Assembly: GCF_003048535.1 (NCBI RefSeq)
Contig: NZ_PIRQ01000007.1
Coordinates: 83,849 to 147,848, forward strand
Direction of reading: 5' to 3'
DNA from: Campylobacter concisus
GTDB lineage: Bacteria; Campylobacterota; Campylobacteria; Campylobacterales; Campylobacteraceae
Length of the DNA stretch: 64,000 nucleotides
A program made the translations under genes and the position numbers. This document shows, piece by piece, positions 1 through 8,306 of the stretch (its first letter is position 1; every line of letters begins with the position of its first letter). The notes below the pieces were generated by a model. The model was not told the DNA's origin. It did no database searches and worked only from the letters and a program-made list of their open reading frames with translations.

Positions 1-919
1 TGCCATAGACATCGCTTACGATATGAATTACTTTTTCATATTTTTGGATATGCATAGTATTTTTTACGGATACACTTTTTGGCTCTGAAACCCTGCCGAT
101 GTCATTTCTAGCAAGATCAATTAGCATTTTGTGCTCAGCCAGTTCCTTTTCGTCACTTAAAAGCTCATTTTCAAGTGCCGCATCTGCATTTGCATCACTT
201 CCTCTAGGCCTTGTGCCTGCGATCGGAGCTACAAAAATTTGCTCACTTTTCATCTCAAAAACAAGCTCTGGCGAAGAGCCAACCACATCACCATAAGGTG
301 TAGGAAAATGAAACATATATGGACTTGGATTTGTAAGTGAGAGCTTTTTATAAAATTCCAAACTGCTCATATTCGTTGAAATTTCAAGCAACTCACCAAG
401 CACCACCTGAAAGACATCGCCGCTTCTTATATACTCTTTTGCTAATTCAACCATATCCTCAAAGTGTTTCTTTTCTTTATTAAGATCAGTTCTTATACTA
501 AATTTACTCTGCTCTTTACTTTTGTTTTCAACTTTCGCATCAAGCAAAAAGTCATAATATTTATTCTTATCTCCATAAAATGTATAAATTTTACTCATCT
601 TATCAAAGTGTAGATAGGCCTTTGCATCGGCATAGATAAATTTTGGAAATTCATACTTTTTAGCTTTCTCATCACCGATATACTCAAAATATCTCACGCC
701 GTCATATGCAAAAACACCAAAAAGTCCCGCAAACGGAGCTAAAGATTTATTACGATTTGTATCAAAATAACTTCTAAGCCCATAAAAATCCATATCCTTT
801 TCATCGATGTATTCGCAATCAATGCCTATAATCGTTTGCGTCTTATCCTCAGCTAGGTAGCTATTTTTAAATTTTTCTCTAATCACTTCATAATAAAACA
901 GTGGTTGTTCTAAGAGCAT
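1..919 (-). CDS. trpE: Anthranilate synthase component I (TrpE), C-terminus cut by window edge
   Basis: Converts chorismate plus glutamine-derived ammonia to anthranilate, the first step of tryptophan synthesis. The minus-strand frame opens with ATG at 919 behind an AAAGGA ribosome site and stays open for 306 codons to the window edge, so the last part of the chorismate-binding domain is missing. Family motifs visible in the translation include GSSPELV, PIAGTRPRG and DLARNDIGRV, typical of the TrpE/PabB/MenF catalytic core. TrpE is preferred over PabB because of the DLARNDIGRVSEP sequence and N-terminal layout, but PabB cannot be fully excluded without the rest of the gene and its neighbours. 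It is transcribed away from tauE, from its own promoter. Confidence 0.85.
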   Translation of the reverse strand, partial: MLLEQPLFYYEVIREKFKNSYLAEDKTQTIIGIDCEYIDEKDMDFYGLRSYFDTNRNKSLAPFAGLFGVFAYDGVRYFEYIGDEKAKKYEFPKFIYADAKAYLHFDKMSKIYTFYGDKNKYYDFLLDAKVENKSKEQSKFSIRTDLNKEKKHFEDMVELAKEYIRSGDVFQVVLGELLEISTNMSSLEFYKKLSLTNPSPYMFHFPTPYGDVVGSSPELVFEMKSEQIFVAPIAGTRPRGSDANADAALENELLSDEKELAEHKMLIDLARNDIGRVSEPKSVSVKNTMHIQKYEKVIHIVSDVYG

Positions 920-942
920 TTTTTTCCTTTAAATTTTTGATG

Positions 943-948
943 ATTATA
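943..948 (-). promoter_or_regulatory. -10 element for trpE
   Basis: On the minus strand the sequence reads TATAAT exactly, 24 bases before the trpE start codon, in an AT-rich tract with no clear -35. This fits Campylobacter vegetative promoters, which rely mainly on the -10. The leader would be about 15-20 bases, leaving no room for an attenuator peptide. Confidence 0.5.
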
Positions 949-1042
949 AAAAAAGTTCGCTTTTAGTTTTTAAAATTTTTATCAAATTTCTAAATTTATG
1001 CCCAAATTTCACCTTTTTACTATTTTTTTAACACCGCTTGGC

Positions 1043-1048
1043 TAAAAT
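1043..1048 (+). promoter_or_regulatory. Candidate -10 element for the TauE/SafE permease gene
   Basis: TAAAAT lies 24 bases before the ATG at 1072, followed by an AAAGGA ribosome site. It is divergent from the trpE promoter. The element is plausible but short, and similar strings are common in this AT-rich DNA. Confidence 0.35.
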
Positions 1049-1071
1049 TTGGCACTCATAAAAGGAAATTT

Positions 1072-1812
1072 ATGCTTTTTGTTGAACTTTTTATAATTGG
1101 TATCGGCGTTGGATACATCGCTGGCTTTTTTGGCATCGGTGGCGGCACGGTCGTCGTTCCTATAATGGTCGCCTTTGGATATGACATAAAAACTGCTATT
1201 GGCATAAGCGTCATGCAGATGATATTTAGTGCGACATTTGGCTCATACCTAAACTATAAAGCCGGGCTTTTAAAACTAAACCGCGGTGTATTTTTAGGTC
1301 TTGGAGGTCTGGTGGGGGCAAGTTTTAGTGGCATTATCGTATCGCACGCACCGGCACTCTTACTTGAGTCTATGCTTCTATCAACCTTTATCTTTTCGCT
1401 CATAAAGCTATACTTCACACCAAATAGTGACGGCACAAATGCGAATAATTCGCTCTTTTTGCTATTTTTAGTTGGCGTTTTTGTTGGCATTTTTGCCATT
1501 AGCATCGGCATCGGCGGAGGCGTCTTTATCGCGCCGATCTTGGTAGGCTTTTTACGCTACGAGCTAAAAAAAGCCGTTTCTATGGGTGTATTTTTCGTTA
1601 TGTTTGCAGCTATCGCGGGTTTCATCTCGCTCTCGCTAAATGGCCATATCTCATACGCTGAGGGCGTATTTTTAGGTCTTGGCTCGCTAATAGGCGCATA
1701 CTTTGGCACTAAAAAGACGCAAAATACCGACAAAAAAACACTTAAAAAATGGTTTTTGGTCTTTTACATAGCGATGATATGTTTGATATTAAAAGATATG
1801 TTTTTTGAGTAA
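1072..1812 (+). CDS. TauE/SafE family membrane permease (sulfite/anion exporter-like)
   Basis: A 246-residue inner-membrane protein of the TauE/SafE (formerly DUF81) family, which exports or takes up small sulfur-containing or organic anions. It shows the family's internal duplication: a GFFGIGGG motif near residues 19-26 and a matching SIGIGGG near residue 145, each followed by hydrophobic helices, about eight membrane segments in all. Length is normal for the family. It is a single-gene plus-strand unit with its own promoter and a strong terminator directly after the stop codon. The substrate cannot be read from the sequence. Confidence 0.85.
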   Translation: MLFVELFIIGIGVGYIAGFFGIGGGTVVVPIMVAFGYDIKTAIGISVMQMIFSATFGSYLNYKAGLLKLNRGVFLGLGGLVGASFSGIIVSHAPALLLESMLLSTFIFSLIKLYFTPNSDGTNANNSLFLLFLVGVFVGIFAISIGIGGGVFIAPILVGFLRYELKKAVSMGVFFVMFAAIAGFISLSLNGHISYAEGVFLGLGSLIGAYFGTKKTQNTDKKTLKKWFLVFYIAMICLILKDMFFE

Positions 1813-1844
1813 GAGCATGGCTAAATTTGCCACGCTCTTTTTTT
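1813..1844. terminator. Bidirectional hairpin terminator between convergent genes
   Basis: GAGCATGGC (1813-1821) pairs with GCCACGCTC (1829-1837) around a TAAATTT loop, with one mismatch on the plus strand that becomes a G-U pair on the minus strand. Seven T residues follow at 1838-1844. It starts at the base after the tauE stop codon and reaches the 3' end of the convergent methyltransferase gene, so it probably serves both. Confidence 0.75.
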
Positions 1845-3303
1845 AAATTTCTTCAAAAAAATAGGCTTCGCTTAATTTAAAAGCAAGCTTATCTAGCTCG
1901 TCTTTACTTAAATTTACGCTCTTTGCGATATCTTTTAAACTAGCTTTGCCATCAAATTTTAAAGCTGCCTTGATCTCTTCATGGTTTAAATTTAACTTGC
2001 CATTTAGCTCATTTGCCAAAGATATGACTGGCGAGCTAGCCTCCAGAAAATACCCAAGATAGGCCGCAGCTCTAGGCTTTAGCCTAGTTTTTTTAGGCTC
2101 ATAAGCAAGTGCAGCAAGCTTTGAAGATGAAATTTTGGTGTTTTGATCATTTAAAATTTCAAGTAGCCCCATAAATGCTTCGCCTTCGCTCTCACCAAGT
2201 GCGGCCTTTACTTTACTTAAATTTAGGCTTTGCGGATAGGCTTTGCTTAAAATTTCTTGTGTTTTTGTCCTTGGCTGCTCGCTAAAATATGCAAAATAAA
2301 TCCTATCAAGCTCGCTCTCTCCAAGTACCGCATCAAAGTCCTCAGCACCGCCAAGCCTCTCCTTGTGAGCGATGAGGCTTTTTCTAAATGATCTATTAAA
2401 TAAAAAATCGTTTAGTTGCTCTTTTTTGATGCGAGAGTTGTAATTTTGCTCGATATGTGCGTCAAAGCGGTAAATTCCAGTTGAGCTTGCAAAGATATCA
2501 TTTAGCGAAGCGTCTATGACGTAGCAAAGTCCATGCTTATCGATATGTTTAGCAAATTTATGAAAGTATGTTGGCTCGTTGCTTGCCTCTAAAAAGTCAT
2601 GCAATATATAATAATCATTGCCTTTTGCGATGATTCCTTGCAAGAAATTTAGCTGGGTTAAAAGTAGCTTCATACTATCCTTGTATACAACATCACTTTG
2701 ACTTTGCAGGCTAAATTTTAAATAATCTTGTAAAAATTTTAGCTCATCTTTGATAAGAGAAAGGGCTTCTTTGCTCTCCTTGCCAGCACTTACAAAAAGC
2801 ATAAAATCCCTTAATATATCAAGGCTTTTCCAACCTGGATATGTATTGTAAGAGACATAAGCGATGCCATCTTTACTAAGTAGTGCTTTAATCGTGGCAA
2901 GCAGTGCATCTCTTACATTTGGGCTCACCCAGCTATAAACACCATGAGCGATAATATAGTCAAATTTCCCAAGCTCTTTTATATCGCTTTCGTTCATGTG
3001 CAAAAAATTTCGCTCAAACAAAGTAAAATTTTCTAAACCTATCTGCTTTGCTATCTTGTTACCTTCAGTCACTTGATGGCTTGAGATATCGATACCAACG
3101 ACTTTTGCGTTTTTATGTGAAATGGCAAATGGCAAGATATTACCACCATATGATGAGCCAAGCTCAAGCACTCTAGCCTCTTTTAGGCTAGCTGCTTTAA
3201 GCCCCAGAAATTTAGCAACCGCTTCTATCCTAACTGGCGAGCAGTCGCTAAATGCGGCCGAGAAATAAGGAATTTCATCATAAGCTTTTTTCGCTTGATT
3301 CAT
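1843..3303 (-). CDS. SAM-dependent methyltransferase with methyltransferase regulatory domain
   Basis: A 486-residue protein. The N-terminal third is a class I SAM methyltransferase with glycine-rich motif I (VLELGSSYGGN, residues 46-56) and the acidic VVGIDIS strand that binds the SAM ribose. The middle resembles the methyltransferase regulatory domain (PKMT_2nd type) seen in bacterial enzymes of this architecture. The last ~60 residues, with SLKDIAKSVNLS, look like a winged helix. The target is unknown; relatives are sometimes called protein lysine methyltransferases, but nothing here proves that. It shares a base with the end of serC, so it is probably the last gene of the ubiE-xseA-serC transcript. 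Confidence 0.75.
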   Translation of the reverse strand: MNQAKKAYDEIPYFSAAFSDCSPVRIEAVAKFLGLKAASLKEARVLELGSSYGGNILPFAISHKNAKVVGIDISSHQVTEGNKIAKQIGLENFTLFERNFLHMNESDIKELGKFDYIIAHGVYSWVSPNVRDALLATIKALLSKDGIAYVSYNTYPGWKSLDILRDFMLFVSAGKESKEALSLIKDELKFLQDYLKFSLQSQSDVVYKDSMKLLLTQLNFLQGIIAKGNDYYILHDFLEASNEPTYFHKFAKHIDKHGLCYVIDASLNDIFASSTGIYRFDAHIEQNYNSRIKKEQLNDFLFNRSFRKSLIAHKERLGGAEDFDAVLGESELDRIYFAYFSEQPRTKTQEILSKAYPQSLNLSKVKAALGESEGEAFMGLLEILNDQNTKISSSKLAALAYEPKKTRLKPRAAAYLGYFLEASSPVISLANELNGKLNLNHEEIKAALKFDGKASLKDIAKSVNLSKDELDKLAFKLSEAYFFEEI

Positions 3304-4382
3304 CAGCCGTGCTTTCTTGCAAATTCTCTCATAAACTCGCCAAGTTTTTCAACGTCGCTTTGGCTAACGGCATTGTAGATAGATGCTCTTATGCCACCAA
3401 GATGTCTGTGACCTTTTAGCCCTAGCATGTCCTCTTTTAGTGCTTCTTCAACGAAAACTGGCTCAAGCGCGTGATCTTTTGGTATCGTAAAGCTCACGTT
3501 CATATCTGACCTGCTTGATTTTTTGGCATGGCCCACGTAAAAGCCATTTGAGCTATCTATGATGTCATAAAGCGTGCTTGCTTTTTTAGCATTTATTTTC
3601 TCAACCTCTGCAAGTCCGCCAAGATCTAGCAGGTGCTGCATGGTTAAATTTAAAAGATAAATTCCAAAAGTTGGCGGTGTGTTATAGAGCGAGTTTGCCT
3701 CTACGTGCGTTTTGTAGCGTAAAAACATAGGGACATTTTGGCTACTCACGCGATCAACCAAGTCTTTTCTTATAATGACGATAGTCACGCCGCTTGGGCC
3801 TGCATTTTTCTGAGCACCACCGTAAAGCAAGCCGATACTGCTAAAATCAAGCGGTCTAGCGAAAAAATCGCTCGAAGCATCGACAACAAGGGGCGATTTA
3901 GTCTTTGGCATAGCCTTATACTGTGTGCCATAAATCGTATTATTTGAGCAGATGTAGGCGTAGTCGGCATTATCGCTAAATTTCACATCAGGGATGTAAG
4001 AGAAATTTTCATCCTCACTGCTTGCTACGATATCTACATTTACACCAAGCACTTTTGCCTCTTTGATTGCTTTGTTTGTCCAAACACCGGTGTTTGCATA
4101 TTCAGCCTTGCCACCTTGATATAAATTCATCGGTATCATACTAAATTGCAAGTGCGCGCCACCTTGTAAGAACAAAATTTCATACTCATCGCCGATGTTA
4201 TAGAGCTTTCTTATCTTATCCATCGCGCCAAAGTGGATCTCCTCAAAGGTCTTGCTTCTGTGGCTGATCTCCATGATCGAGTAGCCCTCGCCTCTGTAAT
4301 CGGTAAATTCGGCCTTTGCATGCTCTAAAACGCTTAGTGGTATCGCGCTTGGACCTGCGCTAAAGTTGATTTTTCTACTCAT
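3303..4382 (-). CDS. serC: Phosphoserine aminotransferase
   Basis: A 359-residue PLP enzyme that makes 3-phosphoserine from 3-phosphohydroxypyruvate and glutamate; it can also serve pyridoxal phosphate synthesis. The start [15 protein letters not shown] is diagnostic for SerC, and the PLP lysine is K192 in [11 protein letters not shown]. Length is normal. It lies two bases downstream of xseA, as in C. jejuni. The next step of serine synthesis, serB, lies elsewhere in this window at 20.4 kb. Confidence 0.95.
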   Translation of the reverse strand: MSRKINFSAGPSAIPLSVLEHAKAEFTDYRGEGYSIMEISHRSKTFEEIHFGAMDKIRKLYNIGDEYEILFLQGGAHLQFSMIPMNLYQGGKAEYANTGVWTNKAIKEAKVLGVNVDIVASSEDENFSYIPDVKFSDNADYAYICSNNTIYGTQYKAMPKTKSPLVVDASSDFFARPLDFSSIGLLYGGAQKNAGPSGVTIVIIRKDLVDRVSSQNVPMFLRYKTHVEANSLYNTPPTFGIYLLNLTMQHLLDLGGLAEVEKINAKKASTLYDIIDSSNGFYVGHAKKSSRSDMNVSFTIPKDHALEPVFVEEALKEDMLGLKGHRHLGGIRASIYNAVSQSDVEKLGEFMREFARKHG

Positions 4383-4384
4383 TT

Positions 4385-5551
4385 TTACTCCTTGATAATT
4401 GCTTTTTTATGTGTATTTTGCGAAATAAGCTCGATCTCATCATTTAAATTTAAATCCCTAAGATCAGCTCTCTTGCCATCTTTTCTAACCTCGATAAGCC
4501 CTTTTGTGCTCTCAAAAAAGAGCTCTCTCATCTCATAAGCCTTCTCTAGCGAGCTAAGGGCCGAGCCAAGGACTAAAATCTTTCTTTGCACGACGTTTGC
4601 TATGGCGTTTTGCTTGTTTGCTACCTCGCTAAATTTTAGCTCGATCCTAGCTTTTAGAGCGTTTGATGAAAATTTAGAAAGTAGTAAATTTAGCAAATTT
4701 TGCTTTTTGGTGATCTTTAAGCTTAAAGCGCTATCAAGATCGTCGCTGAGCCTGTCAAGATACTGAAAAAAAGCCTCTTCATCAGGTAGCAGATCAAGCA
4801 TGGCTGCACTTGGCGTAAGCGATCTGCGGTCTGCTACAAAGTCGCTTATAACGTAGTCGATCTCGTGTCCGATAGCGCTTATGACTGGCGTTTTTGTAGC
4901 GTAAATTTCACGCGCCAAGCTCTCGTCGTTAAAGCACCAAAGATCCTCTTTACTACCACCTCCGCGAGCCAAAACGATCACATCTACGCCGTATTTATCG
5001 GCTCTGCGCAAGGCTTTTATAAGCGAGCTTGGGGCATTTTCACCTTGAGTTAAAGCATCAAAGATATAAATTTCGCTTAATTTCCAACGGCTCGTCACGA
5101 CCTTTAACATATCCTGAAGCGCCGCCGAAGTAGCGCTTGTGACAAGGGCTATTTTTTTAGGTAAATTTGGTATCTCTTTTTTTGTAGCAATGTCAAAAAG
5201 GCCCTCATTTTCGAGCTTTTCTTTAAGCTGCCTAAACGCAAGCTCAAGCTCGCCCTCACCATCAGGCAGCATCGCACTAGCTACTAGCTGATACGACCCG
5301 CTTGGCGAATAAATGGTCACTTTGCCATAAATTTTTACTTTTAACCCATCTTTTGGCAGGAATTTCACCTTTTGGTTATTCATGCGATACATCACAGCTG
5401 AGATGCTTGACTTTTCGTCCTTTAGCGTGAAGTACCAGTGCCCAGAGGCATGCTTAGTAAGGCGCGAAATTTCGCCACTTACCTCGACATAGTCAAGTGT
5501 GGCTTCAAGCAGTGCCTTTGCTTTTTCGTTTAGCTCAGATACACTAAGCAT
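4385..5551 (-). CDS. xseA: Exodeoxyribonuclease VII large subunit
   Basis: A 388-residue large subunit of the single-strand nuclease Exo VII. The first ~100 residues form an OB fold ([18 protein letters not shown], then ISAVMYR). The catalytic domain carries the [15 protein letters not shown] strand, the [17 protein letters not shown] block and the [19 protein letters not shown] block, all typical of XseA. It is slightly shorter than E. coli XseA, usual for this group, where the C-terminal helices are reduced. Its start overlaps the end of ubiE by 8 bases, indicating co-translation. The small subunit xseB is not in this window. Confidence 0.93.
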   Translation of the reverse strand: MLSVSELNEKAKALLEATLDYVEVSGEISRLTKHASGHWYFTLKDEKSSISAVMYRMNNQKVKFLPKDGLKVKIYGKVTIYSPSGSYQLVASAMLPDGEGELELAFRQLKEKLENEGLFDIATKKEIPNLPKKIALVTSATSAALQDMLKVVTSRWKLSEIYIFDALTQGENAPSSLIKALRRADKYGVDVIVLARGGGSKEDLWCFNDESLAREIYATKTPVISAIGHEIDYVISDFVADRRSLTPSAAMLDLLPDEEAFFQYLDRLSDDLDSALSLKITKKQNLLNLLLSKFSSNALKARIELKFSEVANKQNAIANVVQRKILVLGSALSSLEKAYEMRELFFESTKGLIEVRKDGKRADLRDLNLNDEIELISQNTHKKAIIKE

Positions 5552-6266
5552 TGATTTCTCTTACCTTTTTAGCGATAAATAGTGTCGAGATATCCATGCT
5601 AAAGCCCTTGCAAAGTTCTATCTCAAAGCCAGCTTCGACTAGCTCGTCGCAAAAGCTCTTTGCGTCCAAGAAATTTTCGATCGAGCTTGGCAGATACTCG
5701 TATGCCTCTTTATTTTTTGAGATAAAGCCGCCAATCTTTGGCAAAATTTTACTTAGGTAAAAATCTCTTAGCGAGGTTATAAGCCCATTTTTCTGGCGTT
5801 TTGTAAATTCAAGTACGACTACATAGCCATTTAGAGCAAGCACTCTATTAAACTCCTTAAGCGCAGCCTTTCGCTCGACCACGTTTCTGATACCATAGCT
5901 TATGCTTAAAATTTGAGCTTCACCACTTGCAAGCGTTGTATTATCAGCGTAGGCTTCTATAAATTTAAAATTTGGAAATTTCGCTCTCGCCTCTTTTAGC
6001 ATACCGCTTGATGGATCGATGCCAGTAAGGCTTTTTATCTGCACGCCAAATTCTTTTGAGATTTCACTCCAAAGCCCCATCATATCGCCAGTACCACAAG
6101 CCACGTCGACGATATTTATGCTTCTTTCTTTAAAAATTTCTAGCATATATCTGCAGGCGAATTTCCTCCAGCTCACATCCACGCCAAGACTTAGCACTCT
6201 GTTTGCGACGTCATAAGTCGGAGCGATCTGGTTAAACATATCAACGATTTTTTCTTGTTTTTGCAT
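5544..6266 (-). CDS. ubiE: Demethylmenaquinone (ubiquinone/menaquinone) C-methyltransferase
   Basis: A 240-residue class I SAM methyltransferase that carries out the C-methylation of demethylmenaquinone, the respiratory quinone precursor in Campylobacter. UbiE signatures are clear: YDVANRVLSLGVDVSWR near the start, DVACGTGDM for SAM binding, GIDPSSGML, and the GIRNVVERKAALKE block. Length is normal. It overlaps xseA and follows the CYTH-CHAD gene after 12 bases, so it probably belongs to that transcript. Confidence 0.93.
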   Translation of the reverse strand: MQKQEKIVDMFNQIAPTYDVANRVLSLGVDVSWRKFACRYMLEIFKERSINIVDVACGTGDMMGLWSEISKEFGVQIKSLTGIDPSSGMLKEARAKFPNFKFIEAYADNTTLASGEAQILSISYGIRNVVERKAALKEFNRVLALNGYVVVLEFTKRQKNGLITSLRDFYLSKILPKIGGFISKNKEAYEYLPSSIENFLDAKSFCDELVEAGFEIELCKGFSMDISTLFIAKKVREINA

Positions 6267-6278
6267 AAATTTGCCCTT

Positions 6279-7685
6279 TTATATGTAGTAAATTTTTAAA
6301 TTTCTTGAAATTTTGCGAGTTGCTTTTATAAATTTAAGACGCTTTTTTAGTATCTCTTCTCTACTTTTATAAATTTGCTTGTAAATTTTACTCTCGAGCC
6401 TCTCTTTATCTGGCATTTCCGGAAGTCTTTTAAGGATGCCGAGCCAGACGTCATAGTCTTGAAGATTACCAAAAATTTCTTGCATCTGTTTTAGCTTCTC
6501 TTCATACTTTTTAAGCCCTTCAAAATAGAAGATTTCACATAAAAAATCATATGTGTATCTCATCTTTTTAAGCTCTATCCTAAGATCATGAAAGCTCTCA
6601 TTTGGGCAGTCTTGATTAAGACTTTTTAGCCTTTTTTGAGCTAAAACTAAAAGCATTCTAAGCTTAAAAGAACCAAGGCGCGAAAGGCTTACATCAAAGA
6701 GTTTTGACTTATAAAATTCACCCTCGTTTAAAAATATCTCCCACTCTTTTAAAAATGCGTAGTTTTCTTCGTCACCAAGGTAGCTTTTTACATTTTCATA
6801 CTCTAAATCTAGAGCCTTTTTTACAAAATATATAGGCTCATTTGCATGTTTTTGCTCGTTTAAAAAGCTCAAAAATACATCCAAATCTCGCTTTTTGTTT
6901 GTCGAGTTTGCAAGCATTTTAAAATTCTCACCAAAAAAAAGTGTCACTTTCTCATCAAAAACGCCACTAAAAATTTTAAGGATCGATCTAACCTTTCTTA
7001 AATTTACGCGAAGCTCATGCAAAACTTCTTCATCTTTGTCTATCAAATACTGGCTTTTTAGCCTTTTTATTACTTTAAAAATACTAACAAAAAGGACTCT
7101 TAGCGCCTCTCCGCTTTTTAGATTTGCAGCAAAATTTGGCAAAATTTCTTTTTCTTTTATGATCTTATAGGCTCTTTTGTAGTCGATTTGTTCATTTTCA
7201 TTAGCATGAATGGCAAGAAATTTGTTCTTATATCTTTTATCGCAAGTTACATCACTTAGGCAAAAATTTTCTAAAAACGGTGGCAGCTTGAAAAATACGG
7301 CTTCATTTTCATCGCTAAATTCGATCTCAAATGTACAAAGCCCGTTTAGTTCATTTTTAAAAATATCAATATTGCAAGGATTGTTATTTAGTTTAAAAAT
7401 ATATCTATCTTTTAAGATGACGCTACCAATGCGGTTTTTAAGAGCCTTTTTAAACTCCACTTTTTCGCAAAATTCTTCATTTTCTTCTCTGATTAGATCT
7501 TTGCCTATCTTTACAGTTTTTATAAATTTATCCTCTTCACTTCGAAAGCGGATCTCTTCATTTTGCGTTATCTTGGTATAAAATTGAGAAATTTCAAGAT
7601 GCTTAAAGACTACTCCAGCTTCTTTTAAAAAATCTAGAATTTGAGAATTTTTGAGTAAAAATTTACGCTCTATCTCCAAACTCAC
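6279..7685 (-). CDS. CYTH-CHAD domain protein (triphosphatase-like)
   Basis: About 468 residues with two domains. The first ~180 form a CYTH/triphosphate tunnel metalloenzyme domain opening with the EIERKFLL signature, the EXEXK motif that binds metal and triphosphate. The rest is a CHAD domain of long, basic helices with conserved histidines (VLHELRVNLRKVRS, SFHDLRIELKKMR). E. coli YgiF has the same order and is an inorganic triphosphatase; CHAD domains bind polyphosphate. I place the start at the GTG at 7685, six bases after GGAG, not at the upstream in-frame TTG. It probably acts on triphosphate or polyphosphate; the substrate is inferred. It heads the transcript continuing into ubiE. Confidence 0.78.
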   Translation of the reverse strand: MSLEIERKFLLKNSQILDFLKEAGVVFKHLEISQFYTKITQNEEIRFRSEEDKFIKTVKIGKDLIREENEEFCEKVEFKKALKNRIGSVILKDRYIFKLNNNPCNIDIFKNELNGLCTFEIEFSDENEAVFFKLPPFLENFCLSDVTCDKRYKNKFLAIHANENEQIDYKRAYKIIKEKEILPNFAANLKSGEALRVLFVSIFKVIKRLKSQYLIDKDEEVLHELRVNLRKVRSILKIFSGVFDEKVTLFFGENFKMLANSTNKKRDLDVFLSFLNEQKHANEPIYFVKKALDLEYENVKSYLGDEENYAFLKEWEIFLNEGEFYKSKLFDVSLSRLGSFKLRMLLVLAQKRLKSLNQDCPNESFHDLRIELKKMRYTYDFLCEIFYFEGLKKYEEKLKQMQEIFGNLQDYDVWLGILKRLPEMPDKERLESKIYKQIYKSREEILKKRLKFIKATRKISRNLKIYYI

Positions 7686-7709
7686 ATTTTTCTCCAAAAT
7701 TTTTTGTTC

Positions 7710-7715
7710 ATTTTA
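7710..7715 (-). promoter_or_regulatory. Extended -10 element for the CYTH-CHAD/ubiE transcript
   Basis: Minus strand reads TTGCTAAAATG, a TGn-extended -10, 24 bases before the GTG start at 7685. No convincing -35 is seen, as is usual in Campylobacter. Confidence 0.4.
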
Positions 7716-7780
7716 GCAAGTTAGTGCTTAAAACAATGAGAAAAATGCTAAATCTAGGCTTATTTTAAAAGTATTTTTAC

Positions 7781-7824
7781 AAGAAAAAGATGAAATTTAT
7801 GCTGCTAAATAGCAACATAAATTT
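7781..7824 (-). terminator. Hairpin terminator after perR
   Basis: Directly after the perR stop codon, AAATTTATG (7793-7801) pairs with CATAAATTT (7816-7824). After one unpaired base on each side, TGCT (7803-7806) pairs with AGCA (7811-7814) around an AAAT loop. On the minus strand this long hairpin is followed by CATCTTTTTCTT. The stem is AT-rich but 13 pairs long. Confidence 0.5.
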
Positions 7825-8234
7825 TATTTACAGTGTTTACAGCTTTTTACGCTAGCTACGATGTTTAGACGTTCTATTATATTTCCGATCTTCTTTTCTA
7901 GCGCTTCTTGATATTTGCCAAGCTCAGCATCATCGTAGCTCACGTCCTCAACGCTTCCACAGCTTTCGCAAACTACATGGATATGTGGATATTCGTAGAT
8001 GTCATATCTAGCTTTTTGATTAACGATATTTACTTCAACTACGAGGCCTTCGTCTTTTAAAGTATTTAAATTTTTATAAACTGTCGCAAGAGAAACTGAT
8101 GGACTCTCTTTTAAAATTTCATCATAAAGCTCATCAATCGTTGGATGCGTATGACGATCAAGAATTCTTAAAACGCTAAGGCGTTGTGGCGTGACTTTTA
8201 GCCCAGATTGCTTTAATAATGATACGTATTGCAT
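7824..8234 (-). CDS. perR: Fur-family transcriptional regulator, PerR type
   Basis: A 136-residue Fur-family repressor. The winged helix spans residues ~8-75, with recognition helix SLATVYKNLNTLKDEGLV at 48-65. The structural zinc site uses two CxxC pairs, C89/C92 and C132/C135. H84 and H86 lie where PerR/Fur bind the sensing metal. Length, the compact N-terminus and position next to dxs and the fliF-fliG-fliH block match C. jejuni PerR, which represses katA and ahpC and controls itself; Fur proper in this genus is longer. The upstream 70 bases are AT-rich and could hold an autoregulatory box, but I cannot fix one. Fur versus PerR is not settled by sequence alone. Confidence 0.8.
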   Translation of the reverse strand: MQYVSLLKQSGLKVTPQRLSVLRILDRHTHPTIDELYDEILKESPSVSLATVYKNLNTLKDEGLVVEVNIVNQKARYDIYEYPHIHVVCESCGSVEDVSYDDAELGKYQEALEKKIGNIIERLNIVASVKSCKHCK

Positions 8235-8306
8235 AATGCTTTTCCTTGTTTTTATTTTGGCTTATGCTAGCAAAAATAATATTAAACGTTACTTTATTAA
8301 ATGATA

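Noticed and set aside
8235..8306. PerR or Fur box upstream of perR
   Set aside because: The gap is AT-rich with several partial dyads; none stands out from background enough to call.
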